A stretch of DNA of 5,311 nt from assembly GCA_016210245.1 (NCBI GenBank), contig JACQUR010000083.1, positions 1 to 5,311 of the forward strand. Reading direction: 5' to 3'. Source of the DNA: Chloroflexota bacterium. GTDB taxonomy: Bacteria > Chloroflexota > UBA6077 > JACQUR01. The notes below the pieces were generated by a model. That model was not told where the DNA came from. It made no database searches and worked only from the letters and a program-made list of their open reading frames with translations. Positions 1 through 4,821 of this stretch are shown here, piece after piece; the first letter of the stretch is position 1, and every line of letters begins with the position of its first letter. The translations under genes were made by a program, and so were the position numbers.

Positions 1-42
1 CCGCCATCCCATGCCCCGTTCCCAGAATGGATCCGCTCCCTC

Positions 43-213
43 CGTAGGGGCAGGCCCCCGTGCCGTCCCCACCGCGTGGGATGCCGGGGGCCGCGGGACA
101 GCACCCACCGTGCGGAGGCAGGCGCCCGGCGTCGGCGAGATCCGCGGGCCGGTGCAGACGCACGCGGTGGGGCAGGCACGGGGGTGGGGCAGGCACAGGG
201 GCCTGCCCCTACG
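43..213. repeat. GC-rich intergenic inverted repeat with internal tandem unit
   Basis: The 22 bases at 43-64 are the reverse complement of 192-213 with one mismatch. Each arm has the core CGTAGGGGCAGGC or its complement. Just inside the right arm lies a tandem duplication of about 17 bp: GTGGGGCAGGCAC occurs at 167-179 and again at 184-196. The 127 bp between the arms (65-191) contain no credible gene, only GC-rich sequence open in several frames. From memory, and not checked, intergenic elements of this style (GTAGGGGC and its complement flanking GC-rich sequence) recur in Chloroflexota genomes. I see no transposase, no target-site duplication and no attachment site, so a short non-autonomous repeat is the most that can be said. 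Confidence 0.6.
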
Positions 214-271
214 CGAGGCGGAGGCGGCGTCCGGGCCCGGCAGGCAGCCCAGCCGAGGACTTCCAAAGGGG

Positions 272-288
272 TATACTGCCTGCAGGCA
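272..288 (+). promoter_or_regulatory. possible -10 box and overlapping palindrome before the FRG gene
   Basis: TATACT at 272-277 differs from the sigma-70 -10 consensus by one base and is an AT-rich island in very GC-rich DNA. No recognisable -35 hexamer lies 16-18 bp upstream, so the promoter is tentative. A perfect 12-bp palindrome, TGCCTGCAGGCA (277-288), starts on the last base of the -10 box and would cover the transcription start, where a repressor operator could sit. Its half-site GCAGGCA is the same heptamer repeated further upstream. The FRG start codon follows 19 bp after the palindrome, leaving a short leader that includes the GGGAG ribosome binding site. Confidence 0.35.
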
Positions 289-307
289 AGCTCGGGAGCG
301 GCAGGGC

Positions 308-1105
308 ATGGACGACATCCGGGTTGCGAGCTGGAACGAGTTGAACGAGCGCCTGTACGAGGGCTCCTGGAACCCGTCGCTGCGGCGCTTTCGCTCCAGC
401 TTCGCCTTCCGCGGCCTGTCCAAGGCCGGCTACGAGCTGACGACCAGCCTGGCCCGGCTCGGCGGCGCCGTGGCCGACCTGGAGGGGCACCTGCTGCGCA
501 ACTTCCGCAAGTACGCGCACCGCGAGGCGGTCCCGCGCGACTCGGTGTGGAACTGGCTGGCGGTGGGCCAGCACCACGGACTCCCGACGCGGTTGCTCGA
601 TTGGACGTACTCCCCGTACGTCGCCATGCACTTCGCAACGGCCGAGCTGGAGGATTTCGACGCCGATGGCGTGATCTGGTGCGTCGACTACCGGCGCACC
701 AACCAGTTCTTGCCCGACCCGCTCAGGGCCAGTCTGGAGGACGAGGGCTCCCACGTCTTCACCGACGAGCTGCTCAGCCGGACCGCTCGCACCCTCCAGG
801 CCTTCGACGCGCTCTCCCAGAGCGAGTTCGTGGTCTTCCTCGAGCCCCCGTCGCTCGACGACCGCCTGGTCAACCAGTTCGCGCTCTTCTCGCTGATGAA
901 CGCTCCCTCGGCCGGCCTCGATCACTGGCTCGCGCGCCACCCGGAGCTGTCTCGTAGAATCGTGATCCCCGCCGCCTTGAAGTGGGAGGTGCGCGACAAG
1001 CTGGACCAGGCCAACCTGACCGAGCGCGTCCTCCGCCCCGGCCTGGACGGCCTCAGCCGCTGGCTGAAGCGCTACTACACCCCGAGGACCGACATGGCGC
1101 GTTGA
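308..1105 (+). CDS. FRG domain-containing protein
   Basis: This is a 265-residue soluble protein that I assign to the FRG family (Pfam FRG domain), whose biochemical function is not established. Seen in the sequence: the name-giving FRG motif at residues 34-36 (context FAFRGL), and the strongest family signature, GQHHGLPTRLLDWT (87-100), followed by the helix SPYVAMHFA (102-110). A strand FVVFLEPP (174-181) leads into DDRLVNQFALFS (184-195), and the C-terminal segment ends in a DGLSRWLK helix (247-254). There is no signal peptide or membrane segment. The ATG at 308 is chosen because GGGAG (294-298) lies 9 bases upstream and family similarity begins directly after it. The frame stays open back to base 11, but that part translates intergenic repeats. 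The gene looks monocistronic. FRG proteins often occur singly or near phage-defence genes, but no defence partner is visible here, so any defence role is speculation. Confidence 0.85.
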   Translation: MDDIRVASWNELNERLYEGSWNPSLRRFRSSFAFRGLSKAGYELTTSLARLGGAVADLEGHLLRNFRKYAHREAVPRDSVWNWLAVGQHHGLPTRLLDWTYSPYVAMHFATAELEDFDADGVIWCVDYRRTNQFLPDPLRASLEDEGSHVFTDELLSRTARTLQAFDALSQSEFVVFLEPPSLDDRLVNQFALFSLMNAPSAGLDHWLARHPELSRRIVIPAALKWEVRDKLDQANLTERVLRPGLDGLSRWLKRYYTPRTDMAR

Positions 1106-1130
1106 CAGCGGGCCTGGCCCGGCGTACCGT
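1102..1130 (+). promoter_or_regulatory. possible sigma-70-type promoter for the LLM/M20 pair
   Basis: A perfect -35 hexamer TTGACA (1102-1107) is followed after exactly 17 bases by TACCGT (1125-1130). TACCGT matches the -10 consensus at the three most conserved positions (first T, second A, last T). The -35 box overlaps the FRG stop codon (1103-1105). Transcription would begin near 1137, about 80 bases before the LLM start. The weak -10 and the chance of random matches keep this tentative. Confidence 0.4.
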
Positions 1131-1159
1131 ATGCCAGGGCAGATGCAGGAGTCGGTCGA

Positions 1160-1187
1160 GGCGCACGGCCGTGCGCCCCGACGGGGC
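1160..1187. other. perfect 18-bp palindrome and adjoining hairpin in the spacer
   Basis: Bases 1160-1177 are a perfect palindrome with half-site GGCGCACGG. It overlaps a second hairpin, GCCCC-GAC-GGGGC (1175-1187, 5-bp stem and 3-base loop). The two are mutually exclusive at the shared bases 1175-1177. They lie between the FRG and LLM genes, downstream of the candidate promoter. Possible roles are a weak terminator for the FRG gene (though only TCGTCCTT follows, not a clear T-run), an operator, or another member of a GC-rich intergenic repeat family. The sequence does not decide between these. Confidence 0.5.
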
Positions 1188-1207
1188 TCGTCCTTACCAC
1201 TGCCTGT

Positions 1208-1212
1208 GAGGG
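1208..1212 (+). promoter_or_regulatory. ribosome binding site deciding the LLM gene start
   Basis: GAGGG sits 6 bases before the GTG at 1219, which is good spacing. The in-frame TTG at 1213 directly abuts this site and could not use it, so GTG 1219 is the preferred start. The choice changes the N-terminus by only two residues. Confidence 0.6.
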
Positions 1213-1218
1213 TTGATC

Positions 1219-2226
1219 GTGCAACGTCCAGGGCCGTTCGGCCTGTCGCTTCCGAACCGCGCCGTGCTCTTTGGCGCCATCACCGTCGAGCAGATGATCC
1301 ACATGGCCGAGGTGGCGGAGCAGACCGGCGCCTTCGACTCCGTGTGGGTGGGCGATAGCGTCCTGGCCAAGCCGCGCCTGGAGTCGGTGGCGACGCTGGC
1401 CGCGCTGGCAGTGCGGACCCGCCGCATGCTGCTCGGGACTGCCTGCATGGCCAGCTTCCCGCTCCGCCACGCGCTGCTGTTCGCCCAGCAGTGGGCTAGC
1501 CTGGACGTGATCTCCAATGGCCGTACCATCCTGGTGCCGTGCATTGGCAGCGGCACGCCCGGGGCAGGGGGCGAGTTCTACCACGAGTACGCGGCCTTTG
1601 GCGTGGACCCCCAGACGCGGATGGCCCGACTGGAGGAGGGCGTTACCATCCTGCGACGCCTGTGGACCGAGGAGCAGGTCACCCACCGGGGCGCCTTCTA
1701 CGTCTTCGAGAACGTGACCCTGCAGCCCAGGCCGGTCCAGAAGCCCTGCCCGCCGATCTGGATCGCCTCCAGTCCGAGCTTGAGCGCCCGGCCCCACCTG
1801 GTGGAGCGCGCCTTCCGGCGCGTGGCGCGCCTGGGCGATGGCTGGATGGCGGACATCGCCTCTGCCGCCCACTTCCAGACCTGGTGGAGCCAGATCGCCG
1901 GCTACGTCCGCGAGGCGGGCCGGGACCCGGACGACCTCGACACGGCGGTCCACCACATGGTCAACATCAACGACGACGCGGACAAGGCGTACGCCGAGGC
2001 GAAGCAGTTCCTCGACCTCTACTACACCACGGATACCACCCCAGAGCGAATGCAGACCTGGGTAAGCTATGGCCCACCCGAGGCAGTGGCCCGCAAGATC
2101 AGCGCCTACTTCGCGGCCGGGGCCCGCACCATGATCCTGCGTTTCGCCTCCTGGGAGCCGGTCGTGCAGATCGAGCGGGCGGTGCGCGACGTGCTGCCGC
2201 GGGTGCAGACGGGGAGGGGGGCATGA
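1219..2226 (+). CDS. LLM-class (bacterial luciferase-like) flavin-dependent oxidoreductase
   Basis: This 335-residue cytoplasmic protein belongs to the luciferase-like monooxygenase superfamily, TIM-barrel enzymes that use reduced FMN or coenzyme F420. Visible signatures, in order: AEQTGAFDSVWVGDS (residues 33-47), which starts a barrel strand; a second strand segment LLGTACMASFPLRH (71-84); LDVISNGRTILVPCIGSG (95-112), the typical 'D-x-x-S-x-G-R' region; RMARLEEGVTILRRLW (134-149), a hallmark LLM helix; QPRPVQKPCPPIWIAS (169-184); LGDGWM (205-210); and GPPEAVARKISAYFAAGA (285-302) near the end. The length is normal for the family. The cofactor and substrate cannot be read from sequence. The stop overlaps the start of the M20-like gene (ATGA at 2223-2226), so the two are probably co-translated and may act on related substrates. 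Family assignment is firm; the reaction is unknown. Confidence 0.9.
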   Translation: MQRPGPFGLSLPNRAVLFGAITVEQMIHMAEVAEQTGAFDSVWVGDSVLAKPRLESVATLAALAVRTRRMLLGTACMASFPLRHALLFAQQWASLDVISNGRTILVPCIGSGTPGAGGEFYHEYAAFGVDPQTRMARLEEGVTILRRLWTEEQVTHRGAFYVFENVTLQPRPVQKPCPPIWIASSPSLSARPHLVERAFRRVARLGDGWMADIASAAHFQTWWSQIAGYVREAGRDPDDLDTAVHHMVNINDDADKAYAEAKQFLDLYYTTDTTPERMQTWVSYGPPEAVARKISAYFAAGARTMILRFASWEPVVQIERAVRDVLPRVQTGRGA

Positions 2227-3362
2227 TCGACCAGCCGCGGCTCCTGGAAACTCTGCGCGCGTTCATCGCCGCGCCGAGCCCGCAGAACGACCTGGCCCAG
2301 GTGCGCGCCTTCATCGCCGACGTGGTGCGCCCGCGCCTGCCCGTCGCTTTCTTCGATCGAGTAGCCATCGACGCGGACGGCAACCTGGTCGCGCTCAAGC
2401 GCGGCCACGGGGGGGAAAAACCGTTCCTGCTGTGCGGGTACGGGGCCACGTTTCCCGCCGAGAGCATGGCCGAGGCGTTCGTGCCGAGGGAGGTCGACGG
2501 CGCCGCGCACGGCATACCCGGCCCGGCGGTGCAGGGGCGGGGCGTCTCCGAGCAGGTGGCGGCCCTGGCGGCGGCCGTGGAGGCGCTGCAGGCGCTCGCG
2601 GAGGCCGGGCCGCGCCTGGAGCGGGGGCTGATCTTCACCACCACCATTGCCGGCGAGATGGGCAGCCACGAGGTGGTGGACGCCATGGCGCAGCGGGGCG
2701 ACCTGGAGGCGGGGAGCGGCATGCTGGCGATCGGCAGCAACAACGCCCTGTGCCTGGGCAACATGGGCCGGGTGGACGTCCACCTGGAGGTGCGCGGCCG
2801 CTCGTGCCACAGCAGCGACCCCAGCCGTGGGGTGAACGCCATCGAGGGGGCGTGCCGGGCCGTGGAGCGGCTGCGGACGGTGCCGCTGGCCGAGGATCCG
2901 GAGCTGGGTCGCTCGACCCTGACCCCCACTCATCTGGAGACCTGGCCCAAGGCGATGCATACCCTCCCCGACCTGGCGCGAATGATCCTCGATCGCCGCC
3001 TGGTGCCGGGCGAGGAGATCGCCGCCGCCATCGCGGGCATCGCCGCTGCCCTCCAGCCAATGGAGCCGTTCGAGGTCGAGGTGCGGGCCGGCAAGTTCAA
3101 CTATCCGAACAAGGTCTCGCCCGAGGCGGAGGTGGCAGTGGCCACGCGGCAGGCGCTCCTGGAGGTAGCCGGCGCGGCGCCCGTGGTCTACTGGCGGGCC
3201 ACTCTGGATGCCGGCTACTTCACCCGCCGCGGCATCCCGACCATCATCTTCGGCCCCGGCGACACCCGCCTGGCCCACACCACCTACGAGCTGGTTTCGA
3301 TTCGCCAGGTGGTGGAAGCGGCTGAGGTGTACCGGCGCGTGCTCGTGGGCATGTGCGGGTAG
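2223..3362 (+). CDS. M20-fold peptidase/amidohydrolase homologue with non-canonical active site
   Basis: This 379-residue protein has the M20/M25/M40 (ArgE/DapE/carboxypeptidase G2-like) architecture. An N-terminal catalytic half is followed by the lid/dimerisation domain, marked by VRGRSCHSSDPSRGVNAIEG (residues 190-209), then a C-terminal return to the catalytic domain, GPGDTRLAHTTYELVSI (344-360). The length fits the family. The usual di-zinc residues are largely missing. The GHxD motif reads GYGATFP (72-78; Tyr73, Ala75). The bridging Asp is Glu110 (GRGVSEQ, 105-111). The catalytic Glu of the Glu-Glu pair is Gly144, with Glu145 kept. The GEPT ligand position reads GSNN (171-174). The C-terminal ligand His352 remains. 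Family enzymes cleave amide bonds; here activity may be lost, altered or use a different metal set. The ATG overlaps the LLM stop and GAGG (2214-2217) lies 5 bases before it. The frame is open throughout, so this is not a simple pseudogene. Confidence 0.8.
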   Translation: MIDQPRLLETLRAFIAAPSPQNDLAQVRAFIADVVRPRLPVAFFDRVAIDADGNLVALKRGHGGEKPFLLCGYGATFPAESMAEAFVPREVDGAAHGIPGPAVQGRGVSEQVAALAAAVEALQALAEAGPRLERGLIFTTTIAGEMGSHEVVDAMAQRGDLEAGSGMLAIGSNNALCLGNMGRVDVHLEVRGRSCHSSDPSRGVNAIEGACRAVERLRTVPLAEDPELGRSTLTPTHLETWPKAMHTLPDLARMILDRRLVPGEEIAAAIAGIAAALQPMEPFEVEVRAGKFNYPNKVSPEAEVAVATRQALLEVAGAAPVVYWRATLDAGYFTRRGIPTIIFGPGDTRLAHTTYELVSIRQVVEAAEVYRRVLVGMCG

Positions 3363-3370
3363 CGGGAGTC

Positions 3371-4363
3371 TCAGTGCCACTTCCAGGCCGCGGCGGCCCA
3401 GCTCAGCCCACCGCCGAAGGCGACCATGACCAGGTTGGCGCCCGGGTGGAGGCGGCCCTGTTCCAGGGCCTCGCACAGGGCCACGGGGATGGAGGCAGCG
3501 GAGGTGTTGCCGTAGCGGTCGACGTTGGTGAAGACAGCTTCTTCGCGCAGGCCCAGGCGGCGGGTCACGGCGTCGATGATGCGAATGTTGGCCTGGTGGG
3601 GGATGAGCAGGTCGACCTCCTCGGGCGCCAGGTGAGCCGCATCCAGGACGCGCAGCACCGCTTCGGGCACGGTGGTCGTGGCGAAGCGGAACACCTCGCG
3701 GCCCTTCATGCGGATGAAGTGCTGGCGCTGCTCGACCGTCTGGTGGGAGGTGGGCAGGGCCGACCCGCCGGCCGGGACGTAGAGCTGGCACGCGCCGGAG
3801 CCGTCCGAGCCGAGCAGCGAGGCGAGTAGCCCGCCGGGCCGGTCGGTTGCCTGGAGGACCACCGCGCCAGCCGCGTCGCCGAACAGCACGCACGTGGCGC
3901 GGTCCTGCCAGTCCAGGATGCGGGAGTACACCTCCGCGGCCGCGACCAGCACGGTGCGGTAGAGGCCGGTCTGCACGAACTGGGCGCCCGTGACCAGGGC
4001 GTAGACGAACCCGCTGCACGCGGCGGTCAGGTCGAACGCTCCGGCGCGCGACGCGCCGAGGGCGTGCTGGAGCAGAGAGGCGGTCGAGGGCATGGCCACA
4101 TGGTCCGGCGTGGCCGTAGCTACGATGATCAGATCCAGCTCCTCGGGCTGGACACCCGCCACCCGCAGCGCCGCCAGGGCGGCCTCGCTGGCCATGCTGC
4201 TGGCAGTTTCGCCGGGTGCCGCAATGCGCCGCTCGCCGATGCCGGAGCGGGAGCGGATCCACTCGTCCGAGGTGTCGACCATCGCTTCGAGCTCGCTGTT
4301 CGTGAGCACGCGCTGAGGCAGGTACTTGCCCCAGCCGGCGATCCTGACGTACGGACCGCTCAC
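3371..4363 (-). CDS. fabH: beta-ketoacyl-ACP synthase III
   Basis: FabH condenses an acyl-CoA starter (acetyl-CoA or a branched acyl-CoA) with malonyl-ACP to begin type II fatty-acid synthesis in the cytoplasm. The 330-residue protein has the full Cys-His-Asn triad: Cys116 in DLTAACSGFVYAL (111-123), His256 in LIPHQAN (253-259) and Asn286 in RYGNTSAAS (283-291). Other family signatures are SDEWIRSRSGIGERR (32-46), LFGDAAGAVVL (160-170) and the C-terminal AFGGGLSWAA (315-324). Length is close to typical FabH (about 317-330). The start is a GTG at 4363-4361 that overlaps the accB stop by GTGA, served by a strong Shine-Dalgarno site inside accB. It is the last gene of a fabF-accB-fabH cluster and ends 8 bp from the convergent M20-like gene. 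Starter-unit preference (straight or branched) cannot be read from the sequence. Related KAS III enzymes of secondary metabolism exist, but the neighbours argue for FabH. Confidence 0.93.
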   Translation of the reverse strand: MSGPYVRIAGWGKYLPQRVLTNSELEAMVDTSDEWIRSRSGIGERRIAAPGETASSMASEAALAALRVAGVQPEELDLIIVATATPDHVAMPSTASLLQHALGASRAGAFDLTAACSGFVYALVTGAQFVQTGLYRTVLVAAAEVYSRILDWQDRATCVLFGDAAGAVVLQATDRPGGLLASLLGSDGSGACQLYVPAGGSALPTSHQTVEQRQHFIRMKGREVFRFATTTVPEAVLRVLDAAHLAPEEVDLLIPHQANIRIIDAVTRRLGLREEAVFTNVDRYGNTSAASIPVALCEALEQGRLHPGANLVMVAFGGGLSWAAAAWKWH

Positions 4364-4821
4364 CTGATCACCTCCGGCGCGCCGATGGGCTGCTCGGCGG
4401 GCTCGACGCTTAGCAACGGGTCGCCCGCGCGCACGAGTTGTCCGGATTGGGCCAGCACGGCCACCACCCGCCCGGCCACATCGGCCGTCACCTCGTTGAA
4501 CACCTTCATCGTTTCGATCAGTCCGACCACAGTCTGGGATTCTACCCAGTCGCCTGTCTCCACGTAGGGAGGCGCGGTTGGCGAGGGGGCGCGGTAGAAG
4601 ATGCCGGCCAGCGGCGCGGCGACGAGCTGGACGAGGGACGTCTCGCTCTGCTGCTGGCCCGGCGGCGTTTCGACCGACGGCGACGCGCCGCGAGCGCCCG
4701 GGCGCCGCTTGACGAGCAGCCGAAAGCTGCCCTGGCTCAGCTCGAACTCCGTGGCGTCGCTGCGCGAAACCTCGGCCACGACGCGGCGGACCATCTCCAG
4801 CCAGTTGAATGTCTCGCTCAA
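4360..4821 (-). CDS. accB: acetyl-CoA carboxylase biotin carboxyl carrier protein (BCCP)
   Basis: BCCP carries carboxybiotin between biotin carboxylase and carboxyltransferase in acetyl-CoA carboxylase, which makes malonyl-CoA for fatty-acid synthesis. The protein has 153 residues, near the E. coli length (156). An N-terminal helix and strand segment (1-39) resembles the AccB N-terminus. A Pro/Gly/Gln/Ser-rich linker (about 41-62) follows, then the biotinyl domain (67-139). Lys106 in ETMKVFNEV (103-111) is the biotinylation site. PSPTAPPYVE (79-88) matches the 'thumb' loop typical of true AccB and argues against a lipoyl or decarboxylase carrier. The motif is ETMKVF where E. coli has EAMKMM. 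The chosen start is a TTG at 4821-4819 that overlaps the fabF stop (TTGA), with a weak AGGA upstream. An internal ATG at 4794-4792 (residue 10) is an alternative. No accC, accD or accA is visible in the window. Confidence 0.9.
   Translation of the reverse strand: MSETFNWLEMVRRVVAEVSRSDATEFELSQGSFRLLVKRRPGARGASPSVETPPGQQQSETSLVQLVAAPLAGIFYRAPSPTAPPYVETGDWVESQTVVGLIETMKVFNEVTADVAGRVVAVLAQSGQLVRAGDPLLSVEPAEQPIGAPEVIR
4367..4375 (-). promoter_or_regulatory. strong Shine-Dalgarno site of fabH, inside accB
   Basis: On the minus strand this reads GGAGGTGAT, a 9-base perfect complement to the 16S rRNA 3' end. GGAGG is 7 bases before the fabH GTG start. It is embedded in the last codons of accB (Pro-Glu-Val-Ile-Arg-stop). 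Such a strong site supports the GTG start and suggests that fabH also recruits ribosomes itself, not only by coupling to accB. Confidence 0.8.

Noticed and set aside
1..42. Left edge searched for the end of an upstream gene.
   Set aside because: No frame gives recognisable protein similarity over so few bases, so nothing can be supported.
43..213. CRISPR array or insertion sequence.
   Set aside because: There is only one inverted pair and one tandem duplication, with no regular spacers, no cas genes, no transposase and no target-site duplication.
11..307. In-frame upstream extension of the FRG protein to an ATG at 11.
   Set aside because: It would translate the intergenic repeats into Gly/Arg/Pro-rich sequence unlike the FRG family. 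The ATG at 308 has a ribosome binding site and family similarity starts there.
1175..1187. GCCCC-GAC-GGGGC hairpin as a standard intrinsic terminator.
   Set aside because: It is followed by TCGTCCTT and not by a T-run, and it overlaps a stronger palindrome, so it is listed as a structure of unknown role.
1075..1956. A minus-strand open frame of 293 codons opposite the LLM gene.
   Set aside because: Its composition is shadow-like (rich in Arg, Gly, His, Ala), it has no recognisable domain, and the + strand LLM gene explains the region fully.
1539..2222. In-frame upstream extension of the M20-like protein by 228 residues, as a fusion.
   Set aside because: The extension overlaps the LLM gene in another frame and is low complexity. 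The ATG at 2223 has a good ribosome binding site and the expected M20 N-terminus.
2409..2420. G7A5 homopolymer run in the M20-like gene as a programmed frameshift or sequencing error.
   Set aside because: The frame on both sides encodes continuous M20-like protein and neither neighbouring frame offers a sensible product. It remains only a possible slippage spot.
2106..4262. A very long minus-strand open frame of about 718 codons across the convergent M20 and fabH genes.
   Set aside because: It is antisense to the M20 gene and out of frame with fabH. Its product is Arg/Gly/Ala/His-rich low complexity, a common artefact of high-GC DNA where stop codons are rare.
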